From positions 1 through 64,000 of the forward strand of contig NZ_JABDHQ010000005.1 in the NCBI RefSeq assembly GCF_018709685.1: a stretch of 64,000 nt of DNA, written 5' to 3'. The notes beneath the pieces were generated by a model. That model was not told where the DNA came from and made no database searches. It saw only the letters and a list, made by a program, of their open reading frames with translations. Source of the stretch: Akkermansia muciniphila. Its GTDB lineage: Bacteria; Verrucomicrobiota; Verrucomicrobiia; Verrucomicrobiales; Akkermansiaceae. The translations under genes and the position numbers were made by a program. Positions 19,902-29,045 of the stretch are shown here, piece by piece (positions within the stretch are counted from its first letter, which is position 1; each line of letters begins with the position of its first letter).

Positions 19902-20188
19902 GAAAATGTCCGGGAACGGGAAGAAAGAAAAACATCTGGGTGCCGCAGGTCCTGCGGCGCTCCTTGAGCCTGCTGGATGGGGAAAATCTTAAAACCAACG
20001 GGCCGTCCAGGCTTTCCTGTCCATTGTTCCACTCTTTTTTCTTTTCCCCCTGCTTTCGCCGCTTCCGGATGCCTGTTTTCGGGAACCTTTTGTTTCTTTT
20101 CCCCATTTTATGATAGAACGTTTCCGGGAAAAGGGTATATTTCCGGGAATGTCCGCAATGCTGCGGCGCTTCTTTCCACCACACCTCC

Positions 20189-21343
20189 ATGAGCACCAAC
20201 CAACCATTGAACCCACACGGCAGCCACATCGCATGGATTGACTTCCTGCGCATCCTGGCCTGTTTCCTCGTTGTCATGGCCCACTGCTGCGACCCGTTCG
20301 TAGGCAGTTTTGACGGTACGTTCAACTTCAAATCAGCCGTCTTCTGGGGCAGCCTCGTCCGTCCCTGCGTCCCGCTCTTCGCCATGATTTCCGGCGTGCT
20401 CCTCTTCCCCGTCACCATGGAAATGAGCGCTTTCTATGCCAGGCGTCTCAAAAGGGTGCTGATTCCCCTCATCGTGTGGTCTCTGCTGCTCCCCCTGTTC
20501 TACTTCGGCTACTTTGCTGCAGGCGTGCAGACGGCCAGCCCCAACATCGTGATGGACACCTACACCTGGAGCGCCACCGTTCAGAAACTGTACACCTTCC
20601 TCTTCAACTTCAACTATGACACCACCCCCCTGTGGTACGTATACATGCTGGTGGGCCTGTACCTCTTCATGCCCATCATGAGCGCCTGGCTGACGCAGGC
20701 CAAACGGAAAGACGTGAAAATCTTCCTGGGGATATGGATATTCAGCATGACCCTCCCCTACATCCAGATGCTGGCTCCGGCGCTGGGCTATGAAGGTAAT
20801 TACGGCAACATGGGCATCCTGGGCGTTTGCGACTGGAACCCGTACGGCATGTTCTATAACTTTTCCGGCTTCCTGGGTTACATGGTGCTGGCCCATTATC
20901 TGGTTAAATACCCCCTTGCCTGGAGCTGGAAAAAAATGTTCGCCATCACCGCTCCCCTCTTCCTGGTTGGTTTTGCCGTCACATTCTTCGGTTTCCTGGA
21001 AACTCAAAAGCACTTCCCCGGCCAGTACTCCAAGCTGGAAGTCCTCTGGTACTTCTCCGGCATCAACGTCTTCATGATGACCTTCGCCATCTTTGCCATG
21101 GTCAGCAGGCTCAGGATCAAGCCGCGTCCGTGGCTGAGCAGTCTGGCGGCGCTGACCTTCGGCGTATACCTGTGCCACTTCTTCTTTGTCCAGTGCTCCT
21201 ATGACTTCGTGAACTTCATCGGGCTGGGCGGTCTCCCCTCGGCAGTGAAAATTCCCCTGCTGGCCTGCATGGCCTCCGTCATCTCCGTGGTGCTGGTATG
21301 GCTGTTGAGCCTGAACAAGTGGACGCGCAAGAGCATCATGTAA
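20189..21343 (+). CDS. Acyltransferase 3 family membrane protein
   Basis: The 384-residue protein has about ten hydrophobic helices and the family start DFLRILACFLVVMAHCCDP, whose His is the conserved catalytic-type residue of acyltransferase-3 (OafA/WecH) proteins. These proteins move acetyl or other acyl groups onto exported sugars. No glycan cluster is next to it, so the substrate is open. It ends just before a strong terminator. A second family member is at 44411-45598. Confidence 0.88.
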   Translation: MSTNQPLNPHGSHIAWIDFLRILACFLVVMAHCCDPFVGSFDGTFNFKSAVFWGSLVRPCVPLFAMISGVLLFPVTMEMSAFYARRLKRVLIPLIVWSLLLPLFYFGYFAAGVQTASPNIVMDTYTWSATVQKLYTFLFNFNYDTTPLWYVYMLVGLYLFMPIMSAWLTQAKRKDVKIFLGIWIFSMTLPYIQMLAPALGYEGNYGNMGILGVCDWNPYGMFYNFSGFLGYMVLAHYLVKYPLAWSWKKMFAITAPLFLVGFAVTFFGFLETQKHFPGQYSKLEVLWYFSGINVFMMTFAIFAMVSRLRIKPRPWLSSLAALTFGVYLCHFFFVQCSYDFVNFIGLGGLPSAVKIPLLACMASVISVVLVWLLSLNKWTRKSIM

Positions 21344-21365
21344 AGCCCGGATATTTTTCCAAAAG

Positions 21366-21406
21366 GCGCTTCAGGACGGCAGCAATGCTCCTGAAGCGCT
21401 TTTTTT
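21366..21406 (+). terminator. Terminator after acyltransferase
   Basis: An 11-bp perfect stem (GCGCTTCAGGA with TCCTGAAGCGC), 12-base loop, then seven T. Confidence 0.88.
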
Positions 21407-21749
21407 GTCTGGCGGGGCGGGGAATAACGATATTCCCGGGAAAAGGGCTGTGCAAAGTTCTGGACGGAGGAAAGGGCGCGGGTTAGGATGTTCCTGCATC
21501 GTGCACAGGCCCAGGTTGCCGGAGGCGGCTGCTTTTTACAGGAGAAAAAGCATAGCGTCCGGTCTCCCTTGCGCCAACCCCAAGCTCACAGGAAATTCCC
21601 GGGACATCGGCGATTCCTGCAAGACGTTGGGAATCCTATCTTGACAACAATAATCTCTTCTTTACGGCCTGGAAACCATGCGGCGGCATGGGAGGTCGGC
21701 GCAAAACGCCCACGGCGTTATTGATGCTCAACCTGTAAGCCCTTAGGCC
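21407..21749 (+). other. Probable CRISPR leader region
   Basis: About 340 bases without a convincing gene lie upstream of the first repeat. A TTGACA at about 21641 followed by AT-rich AATAATCTCTTCTTT, within about 100 bases of repeat 1, would suit a leader promoter. Position on the side opposite the degenerate repeat supports a leader. No cas gene is present. Confidence 0.5.
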
Positions 21750-22754
21750 GTCGCACCCTCGCGGGTGCGTGGATTGAAACGCCCGCCTATCGACAACGGC
21801 AATTGGGGTCTTAGTCGCACCCTCGCGGGTGCGTGGATTGAAACTTTCAACTGGCGGAGTTTATTTTCTAATGTATTGGTCGCACCCTCGCGGGTGCGTG
21901 GATTGAAACGGAATAAAGGGCCCTGAGCTTATCCGTTTCGAGGTCGCACCCTCGCGGGTGCGTGGATTGAAACAAGTCCATGCTGATGGATTTTGCCCGG
22001 AATCCGGTCGCACCCTCGCGGGTGCGTGGATTGAAACATCTCTATGGGAGAACTGCCCCTTTCGTAAGCTGTCGCACCCTCGCGGGTGCGTGGATTGAAA
22101 CGGCCCCAGGCCAACTGACGGGCGCGGCTCTTGGCGTCGCACCCTCGCGGGTGCGTGGATTGAAACCCGCGCGGAGATTGAAACCGAACTGAAGGAACTG
22201 GTCGCACCCTCGCGGGTGCGTGGATTGAAACGGAATTCAACGACCAGGAAGGGGAAATCGGCACTGTCGCACCCTCACGGGTGCGTGGATTGAAACCAGA
22301 TGGCAGCGGTACAAGGCGGATTCAACAAGGGTCGCACCCTCACGGGTGCGTGGATTGAAACTGTGCATCAGCGTATTCCTCCGGAGTCAGCACGGGTCGC
22401 ACCCTCACGGGTGCGTGGATTGAAACCAGCGGCGCGCCCAGCTTTCCACGCCGTTTTGGAGTCGCACCCTCACGGGTGCGTGGATTGAAACCCACGAGCT
22501 TACGGGAGGCCAGGTCAACGGCAAGAAGTCGCACCCTCACGGGTGCGTGGATTGAAACCCGGTAAATAGAATTCAAGGCTTTGAATTCCAAGCGTCGCAC
22601 CCTCACGGGTGCGTGGATTGAAACCCTGCGCCGACTACCCCCGTCGTGCGCATCGTCAGTCGCACCCTCACGGGTGCGTGGATTGAAACCCATAAGTGGA
22701 ATACGCCTTTCGGGCTTTACAACGTCGCACCCTCACGGGTGCGTGGATTTAAAC
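21750..22754 (+). CRISPR. CRISPR array, 16 repeats and 15 spacers, subtype I-C-like repeat
   Basis: The 31-base repeats begin GTCGCACCCT and end GTGGATTGAAAC, the I-C (Dvulg) pattern, with a GCACCC/GGGTGC stem around a four-base loop. Spacers are 33-36 bases (mostly 34). Repeats 1-8 carry loop TCGC; repeats 9-16 carry TCAC. The last repeat (22724-22754) has GGATTTAAAC instead of GGATTGAAAC, marking the old, leader-distal end. New spacers are therefore added on the left. No cas1-cas8c genes occur in the window, so the interference proteins must be encoded elsewhere. Confidence 0.98.
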
Positions 22755-23043
22755 ACGCTGGAGGGAGACGGAACCGTGCGAAAAGCGAGGCCCTTATCAG
22801 CCAAAATGCATGCCCGGCGGCAGGTATGACAGCACGGCGGCGCGGAACTTTTTGCGGCGGCATGTTCCGCTTGGTTCTGTTTTGATATAAGTTTATTTTA
22901 TTATAAGCAAGTTGTGTAAAATTCCCGTGTACGTTATTTCACGCTGAAGCGGGGGCGCTGGGTAAGCCGGGGCCCGGATGAATGAGGGAAACGTCCTCAT
23001 TCTTGATCTTTTTTCTCTGAATGTTGTCAAAGGTTTATACAGT

Positions 23044-23907
23044 ATGAACGTGCACGATCAGGTAGAAAGAATACCGGCAATGGAACATTCAGTGATTTTT
23101 CCGGACCATCGGAAGGTTTGCGCCCTGGGGCAGGGAACCTGGAAGATGGGAAAGTCGGCGTTAAGGGAGGCCGAAGAGATCAAGGCGCTGCGCGCCGGCA
23201 TTGAGCTGGGCATGAGCGTGGTTGACACGGCTGAAATGTACGGAAACGAGGACTTGGTGGGTGCGGCGATCCGCGGATTGCGCGACCGCGTTTTCCTAGT
23301 GACCAAGGTGCTTCCGGGCAATGCCAGCAGAACCGGGACGAAGGCCGCCTGTGAGCGTAGCCTGAAGAAGCTGAAGACGGATTTCATAGATTTATATCTG
23401 CTTCACTGGGGCGGTCCCCATCCCATTGAAGATACGGTGGCCTCCATGCTGGAGTTGCAGCAGGAGGGTAAAATCAAATCATGGGGCGTCAGCAATATGG
23501 ATGTGGCGGAGATGGAACGGTTTTATGCCGTACCGGGAGGAAAGAGCTGCGCGGCCAACCAGATTCTTTATAATTTATCCCACCGCGGCGTGGAGTATGA
23601 CCTGCTGCCCTGGTGCCGGGAACGCCATATTCCCGTAATGGCCTATTCTCCGGCGGATGAAGGTCGTTTGTGCACCCATCCCGTTCTGGTGGAGCTGGCC
23701 CTGAAGCATGAGGCCACCCCGGTGCAGATCGCGCTGGCCTGGATTATGCGGATGCCCGGAATGATTGCCATTCCCAAGGCCGGTTCCGTCACGCATGTGC
23801 AGGAGAATTACCACAGCCTGTCCGTTAAGTTGACGGCGGGGGATGTGGAGCTGCTGGACGAGGCTTTTCCGCCTCCGGGCAGGAAAGTGCATCTGGATTC
23901 CTGGTAA
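23044..23907 (+). CDS. Aldo/keto reductase
   Basis: NAD(P)H-dependent reductase of aldehydes and ketones. With the start chosen at MNVHDQVERI (287 residues; AAAGG lies 10 bases upstream) the catalytic tetrad is D61, Y66 (VVDTAEMYGNED), K88 (LVTKVLPG) and H121 (LLHWGG). An ATG at 23080 would also leave the fold intact, and an in-frame ATG at 22978 adds 22 residues. AT-rich sequence just upstream (22890-22930) probably holds the promoter. It lies alone after the CRISPR array. Similar enzymes reduce methylglyoxal-like aldehydes; the substrate here is unknown. Confidence 0.9.
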   Translation: MNVHDQVERIPAMEHSVIFPDHRKVCALGQGTWKMGKSALREAEEIKALRAGIELGMSVVDTAEMYGNEDLVGAAIRGLRDRVFLVTKVLPGNASRTGTKAACERSLKKLKTDFIDLYLLHWGGPHPIEDTVASMLELQQEGKIKSWGVSNMDVAEMERFYAVPGGKSCAANQILYNLSHRGVEYDLLPWCRERHIPVMAYSPADEGRLCTHPVLVELALKHEATPVQIALAWIMRMPGMIAIPKAGSVTHVQENYHSLSVKLTAGDVELLDEAFPPPGRKVHLDSW

Positions 23908-24249
23908 ACCATGCCGCCGCACGGTTGCGAGTGAAGCGGGACAGGCCGGGTTTACCCGTCAGTTCCCCTTCACTTTTTTTGTTTAAAGCAGGTGGATTTC
24001 CGGCATTCCCGGATTTTTTCTCCGGATGTTTCCGCCTTGTTTTCTTCCATCCGCCCGGAAATGGGGGAGGAGAAAAAGATGGAAATTCCCGTGAAAGCGG
24101 TTCCTGGGCATCGGGACATGGCCCGGTTCTTCAAAGCGCCGTTGCCGTGTGCCTGCGTAGCTCCGTTCAGGCATGGACAGGGGCCGTTCTTCCGGAAAGC
24201 CGGGGTCCGGGAGAACGGCCCTTTGCAAGGGGGGAAAGTGCGGCCGGCT

Positions 24250-26664
24250 TTACAGCGGCTGGGCGTCCGTCCTGGGTATCCAGACGGGCGTGTTCTGGAA
24301 GGTGCTGGCGTAGTACCAGGAGCCGCGTTCCGCGCGCAGGATGAGCGGGGTGGATTCCGGAAGGGTGATAATGGCCGGGCTGGCCAGGTCAGCCGCATGC
24401 CTGCCGGGCGTCTTTTGCGTGACGACAAGAAGGCGGTCCGCGGGGACGGATTCCGGCGTTTCCGGGTACATGATGTAGTTCATGACAGCCGCCACGGTGA
24501 CCAGGCCGCTGAGGGTGGCCAGGATGGTCAGCAGCGCGCCGTGCCTGCGGGTGACGGTCAGGAGGGCCAGGAAGGTGAGCATGACCGCTCCGGAGAGGAT
24601 GGAGACCGGGCCCAGCGCATCATGGCTGAGGTAGGTGAGCCACTGGTTTTCCGTGGTGTCCGGCGGCAGGATGGCGCCTTCCTTGCGTTCAATGAATTCC
24701 AGGTTGTATCTGGCCTCCGTGAAGTAGGGGGATAGCTCCAGCGCGCGGCGGTAGTTGAGAGCCGCCAGTCCGGGCTTGTTCATGCGGTAGTAGGCGTTGC
24801 CGGTGACGAAGCAGGCATAGGCGCGTTCCGCCCTGGAGAGGTCCGGGTTGGCGCTTTCCTTGCTGAAGTAGTCCGCGGCTTTTGCGTATTCCCCCTGCTC
24901 GTAGGCCTGTACGCCCAGGTTGTCCGCTTCCTCCGCGTTTACGGCTGTTCCGGCCAGGGACACCGCCAGGACGGCGGCCATGATGACCACGGGAAGCTTG
25001 GCAATGGCTTTTTTAATGGCTTGCAGCATGTGCTGGCGTTCCGCATGGGGCAGTTCGTCCGCGGAGCCGGAGGGTTTGAACGCCGTGTCATCCCGGAGCT
25101 GAAGGATCGTTTTCATTTCTTCATTCTGTTTGGTGGGCGGGATGTAGCTTTCAATGAAGTTGCCTGCGGCGCGCAGGAATTCCGTGGAGCTGGCGTGGCG
25201 CGGGGTGGAGGCGAGCCTCCTGAAGGAACGCATGCGCTCCCTGGCCGTGAAGCTTTCCTTCTGGACTTTCCGGATGTAGCGGATGAGAGCCATGCCCAGC
25301 AGGACGACGGCGGGGATGTAAGCCAGGAAGTACCATCCCCAGTGGGCCGGGGCGGTCAGGGCGTTCATGACGGAGGCGGGCATGAGGCCATAGATGTCCG
25401 TCATGTCCGCTACCGGGATGGTGCCCGCGGGGGGAGGTGTGGCGGGCGCAGCGGCTCCGGCCGCCGCTCCGGTGATGGCGGAGGCCTTCCATTCCAGCGG
25501 AATGGGGGCGGTGGTCACGGTTTTGTACTGTTGCGTGCTGGGGTCAAAGAAAGTGAGTTCAAAGGGGGGGATGGCATCCGTCTGGGCAATGGGGCGCAGC
25601 ATTTGCTGGAATTCCACGGTTCCCTGGATGGTGCGGGTGTTCTGGCCCGGGTCCAGCTTGTTGGGCGGGTAGAGCTTCCAGTTGGAGGCGTCCGTGAGGG
25701 CCGGGCAGGCAATGCTGTGGATGTTGCCCGTGCCTGTCACTTTGATCTTGACGGTGATGGGTTCATTGGCGCTGAGGTCCCGTGCATCCGTGCTGGAAGA
25801 GATGCGGAATTCCCCTACGGCGTTGGTGAAGGAGGCGGGCGCTCCCTCCGGGAGTTCCTGCGCCGTGATTTTTACTTCCGGGATGGACATTTCCACCAGC
25901 ACTTCCGAGCGGATGAAGTTGGCGATGAGGGGATCCGCCTCCGGCAGCGTGGCGCGGGCCGTAACGGTGCCCGCGGCGGTGACTTCCCCGGCGCGCAGCG
26001 GGAACAGGGTACTCTGGAAGGTCATGACGTTCCAGTTTACGCCTTTATAGAGGACGGAACCGCGGGGCTGTCCGCGGAGCAGTTCCACCAGCGTGGGTTC
26101 AAAGCGCCAGGTGGCCAGGTTGGAGGTGGTGATGGTGGGGGCCGTGTATTCCAGGATGTATTCCGGAGCGTATATTTTCAGTTCGCAGCGGTCCGGCTGG
26201 TGCACGTAGGGCCTCTGGTTGTCCACATGCCACAGCATGCCGTACGGCACGGTGGTTCCGTTCATGTTCAGCGTGTTCCACTTGATGGCGCTGTACGGAT
26301 AAACGGTCAGCGTCTGGGGAAGCGTGGTATAGGTGCGCCCGTTGTTGGCCTGGAGGGTGAGGGAGGGGATTTCCACGGTGCCCACTTCATCCGGCGTGAC
26401 TTCAATGGCCATCAGGAAGGCGGACTGGTTGGGGGACCCGGGCCAGCGGATGTAGTTGCCCTGGCTGACCCAGCGCAGGCTGGCGCCTTTCACCCTGGGG
26501 AGCGGGTCCTGGCGGGCGATGCTGCCGTCCGTCAGGATGATGAACAGGCGGGTCTGTTCTCCCGGCACCACGGCGTCAGACAGCCAGGTGGTGACCACCT
26601 GCTGCGCCATGGCCGTGATGGCCATGCAGAAGAAGAGTGAAAGAATGGCGAACAATTTTTTCAT
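24250..26664 (-). CDS. batD: BatD-BatE-like fusion, aerotolerance operon
   Basis: The 804-residue protein starts at MKKLFAILSLFFC, a signal peptide. Residues 20-430 are BatD-like beta-sandwich domains (PRVKGASLRWVSQG, ITVKIKVTGTGN), followed by a membrane helix (WGWYFLAYIPAVVLLGMAL). A second hydrophobic segment precedes TPR repeats (NLGVQAYEQGEYAKAADYF, ALNYRRALELSPYFTEARYNLEF), two more helices and a C-terminal SH3-like domain, an arrangement that corresponds to BatE. BatD and BatE are separate in Bacteroides and Leptospira. It is the last gene of the leftward Bat operon. Role: cell-envelope complex linked to oxygen tolerance; mechanism unknown. Confidence 0.85.
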   Translation of the reverse strand: MKKLFAILSLFFCMAITAMAQQVVTTWLSDAVVPGEQTRLFIILTDGSIARQDPLPRVKGASLRWVSQGNYIRWPGSPNQSAFLMAIEVTPDEVGTVEIPSLTLQANNGRTYTTLPQTLTVYPYSAIKWNTLNMNGTTVPYGMLWHVDNQRPYVHQPDRCELKIYAPEYILEYTAPTITTSNLATWRFEPTLVELLRGQPRGSVLYKGVNWNVMTFQSTLFPLRAGEVTAAGTVTARATLPEADPLIANFIRSEVLVEMSIPEVKITAQELPEGAPASFTNAVGEFRISSSTDARDLSANEPITVKIKVTGTGNIHSIACPALTDASNWKLYPPNKLDPGQNTRTIQGTVEFQQMLRPIAQTDAIPPFELTFFDPSTQQYKTVTTAPIPLEWKASAITGAAAGAAAPATPPPAGTIPVADMTDIYGLMPASVMNALTAPAHWGWYFLAYIPAVVLLGMALIRYIRKVQKESFTARERMRSFRRLASTPRHASSTEFLRAAGNFIESYIPPTKQNEEMKTILQLRDDTAFKPSGSADELPHAERQHMLQAIKKAIAKLPVVIMAAVLAVSLAGTAVNAEEADNLGVQAYEQGEYAKAADYFSKESANPDLSRAERAYACFVTGNAYYRMNKPGLAALNYRRALELSPYFTEARYNLEFIERKEGAILPPDTTENQWLTYLSHDALGPVSILSGAVMLTFLALLTVTRRHGALLTILATLSGLVTVAAVMNYIMYPETPESVPADRLLVVTQKTPGRHAADLASPAIITLPESTPLILRAERGSWYYASTFQNTPVWIPRTDAQPL

Positions 26665-26711
26665 GATGTTGCGGTGTGGTTTGAAGGGGTTAATAATGAA
26701 AGGGGTGAAGG

Positions 26712-29027
26712 TTAATAGTCCTTGTCCGGGGGAATTTCCGGGGAGCGCTGGGGAACGGGGCACCCTGGTTCAATATCCCTGCGTTCCATCAGGATGGCCC
26801 TGGCTTCACGGCGTTCCTTTTCCTCCTTGCTTTCCTTTTGCGTGGCTACCGGTACGGGCTTGTCCCCTTCCGGGCGCGGCTGGGGCTGCGGTTGCTCCGC
26901 TCCCGGCGTTTCCGGCAGCTTGTCTTTTTCCGGAGAGGAAGGGAGCTGGGCGTTTTTCATCTCATTCCGGTCTTCCCGGTCCTGGGCGTTATCCTTGTTT
27001 TGCTGATCCTTGTCCTGCTGGTCCTTGTCCTGCTGGTCCTTGTCCTGCTGGTCCTTGTCCTGCTGGTCCTTGTCCTGCTGGTCCTTGTCTTGCTGGTCCT
27101 TGTCTTGCTGGTCCTTGTTTTGCTGGTCCTTGTTTTGCTGGTCCTTGTTTTGCTGGTCCTTGTTTTGCTGGTCCTTGTTTTGCTGGTCCTTGTTTTGCTG
27201 ATCCTTGTTTTGCTGATCCTTGTTTTGCTGGTCCTTGTTTTGCTGGTCCTTGTTTTGCTGGTCCTTGTTTTGCTGATCCTTGTTTTGCTGATCCTTGTTT
27301 TGCTGATCCTTGTTTTGCTGATCCTTGTTTTGCTGATCCTTGTTCTGCTGATCCTTGTTCTGCTGATCCTTGTTCTGCTGATCTTGTTGTTTTTTCTTTT
27401 CCTCTTCCAATTTCTTCTTTAGTTCCTCAAGCTGTTTGCGGTATTCGTCCAGCTCCTTGTCGTAACGGAGCATGTCTTCCCTGTTGGCAGCGGCTCCTTC
27501 ATGGGAACGGTAGGCATTAATGGCATCGTCAAAGCGCTTGACGGCCTCCTTGACGTGTTCTTTTGCCACGGGAATTTTTGCCAGCCGGGCATCTATTTCC
27601 TTGATCTGGTCATCAATGGAGGAGGGTCGGGACTGAGGCTGTTCCTCGTCCGGCCTGGAGAAGGTCATGGTTTTTCGTGCCTGGGCGGCTTCCAGGTTGC
27701 CAAGGTTGAAGTGGGAGTCCGCCTGAAGGCTGGCTTTGGGAGAAAGGAGCGCCCGGGAGAAGGCTTCCGCGGCTTCCTTGGCGTTGCCTTCCTTCTGTTC
27801 CAGCCAGCCTTTGGCGAATTCCAGCGCCTGGCGCGTTTCTTGAGCCAGGTCCGGCGCGGAAAGCATCTCGTCAATGGACTTGACGGCCTCCTCCGTTTTT
27901 CCCGTGCGGAGCAGGTCCGTGACATTGTCCAGGGCGCCCGTGTCCGCTCGCGCCTCCGTGCCCAGCAGTCCGGCGGAAAGCAGGAGCATGGCTCCCAGGG
28001 CGGCCATGCCGCGGCGTCCGGAACGGCGGAAGGAGCGCCAGCGGGTGCCGGCAAGAAGGGTGAGGATCAGGCAGATCAGGGCCGGAACGGCAAAGATGAC
28101 GTAGCGGTCGTTCGGCACGCGGCGCACTTCCTCCTTTCCTTCCGTGACGTCCAGGCGGTCCGCAATGTCCTTGACAAAGCGGTTGAGCGCAGCTCCGTCA
28201 GAGAGCTGCACATACTGGCCGTCCGTCTGCCGGGCCAGGTATTGCAGGCTTTCCGGGTTGAGCTTGGAAACGACATGCTGGCCGCGGCGGTCCCGGTACA
28301 GGCCGGAAGGGGATTGTTCATCCGGAATGGTGGTGCCGATGGTGGTGCCGATGCCCGCCGTGACGATGATGAGTTCATGCTGCCGGGCGGCTTCCGCCGT
28401 CTTGTAGGTGATGTTGACGGTGTCTTCCCCGTCGCTCAGGATGACCAGGGCGTTTCTGGCGTCCGCCTCCTTGTCCCGCTTGAAGGTCTGGAGGGCCAGC
28501 CGCACGACGTTTTCCAGGTTGGTTCCCCCCTGGGATACCCAGCCGAATTGAAGCTGTTCAATGGTTTCCTTCAGCGCATTGTGGTCATGGGTGAGGGGCA
28601 TGAGCAGGACGGCATCCCCGGAGAAGATGATGATGCCGAAGTTGTCCCCCGGCAGGGCGTCCAGCAGGTCGTAGGCGGCGGTTTTAGCTCTTCCCAGGCG
28701 CGTGGGGGAGGCGTCCTTGCTGAGCATGGAGCGGGAGCAGTCAATGGCGATGAGGATATTGCGGGATTTGGGGATTTCCCTTACCTCCGTATAGCCGTCC
28801 ACCGGGCGGGCTACGGAGAGGATGGCGAAGATGGACGCCAGCACGGCAAAGATGACGGGGAGCACCCGGTGCCAGGTGGCCGGAGCGTGGACCAGCTCCT
28901 GCCGGTATTCCGGTGAGACGAGCACTTCCCATTTTCTGGAACGGCGGCGCCACAGCCACCAGGCCGCCGCCGCGAGCAGGGCCGGGAGGATGAGCGCGTA
29001 CAGAACGTAGGGATAAAGGAAGGTCAT
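26712..29027 (-). CDS. batB: BatB-BatC-like fusion: VWA domain, TPRs and long KDQQN repeat
   Basis: The 771-residue protein has two N-terminal helices, then a von Willebrand A domain with an intact MIDAS motif (DCSRSM near residue 95, later LILSDGED-like strand VILSDGEDT). A third helix (about 310-330) and a second signal-like segment lead into TPR-like helices (about 360-520), as in BatC. Residues about 551-675 consist of 25 copies of a five-residue unit, [ND]-K-D-Q-Q, encoded by 15-bp tandem repeats. The tail is Pro/Glu-rich and ends ERRDIEPGCPVPQ. The VWA part fits BatB; the rest is BatC. It probably sits in the inner membrane with its long hydrophilic tail in the periplasm. Confidence 0.88.
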   Translation of the reverse strand: MTFLYPYVLYALILPALLAAAAWWLWRRRSRKWEVLVSPEYRQELVHAPATWHRVLPVIFAVLASIFAILSVARPVDGYTEVREIPKSRNILIAIDCSRSMLSKDASPTRLGRAKTAAYDLLDALPGDNFGIIIFSGDAVLLMPLTHDHNALKETIEQLQFGWVSQGGTNLENVVRLALQTFKRDKEADARNALVILSDGEDTVNITYKTAEAARQHELIIVTAGIGTTIGTTIPDEQSPSGLYRDRRGQHVVSKLNPESLQYLARQTDGQYVQLSDGAALNRFVKDIADRLDVTEGKEEVRRVPNDRYVIFAVPALICLILTLLAGTRWRSFRRSGRRGMAALGAMLLLSAGLLGTEARADTGALDNVTDLLRTGKTEEAVKSIDEMLSAPDLAQETRQALEFAKGWLEQKEGNAKEAAEAFSRALLSPKASLQADSHFNLGNLEAAQARKTMTFSRPDEEQPQSRPSSIDDQIKEIDARLAKIPVAKEHVKEAVKRFDDAINAYRSHEGAAANREDMLRYDKELDEYRKQLEELKKKLEEEKKKQQDQQNKDQQNKDQQNKDQQNKDQQNKDQQNKDQQNKDQQNKDQQNKDQQNKDQQNKDQQNKDQQNKDQQNKDQQNKDQQNKDQQNKDQQNKDQQDKDQQDKDQQDKDQQDKDQQDKDQQDKDQQDKDQQNKDNAQDREDRNEMKNAQLPSSPEKDKLPETPGAEQPQPQPRPEGDKPVPVATQKESKEEKERREARAILMERRDIEPGCPVPQRSPEIPPDKDY
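27001..27375. repeat. 25 tandem 15-bp repeats inside batB/batC fusion gene
   Basis: Exactly 25 in-frame 15-bp units of the form TGCTG[AG]TCCTTGT[TC][TCC] follow one another without interruption, with a partial unit on each side. Variants lie in blocks: units ending GTCC at the left, GTTT in the middle, GTTC at the right, and GATCC/GGTCC versions clustered. This is the pattern expected of recent slippage or unequal recombination. Length changes would keep the frame, since the unit is five codons. Confidence 0.97.
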
Positions 29028-29045
29028 GGCGGGGAAGGGATGGTG

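Noticed and set aside
22178-22186. GATTGAAAC inside spacer 7, looking like an extra half repeat
   Set aside because: Only nine bases match the repeat end, the hairpin half is missing and spacer length is normal.
21861-22693. Leftward frames rich in FNPRTREGAT and QSTHPRGCD
   Set aside because: Reverse reading of the CRISPR repeats; such proteins are well-known false calls.
26838-27422. Rightward 194-residue frame of LVLLVLVLL repeats and a second one with GPCFA repeats
   Set aside because: Both are opposite-strand readings of the 15-bp repeat in the batB/batC gene; 15 is a multiple of three, so all six frames stay open.
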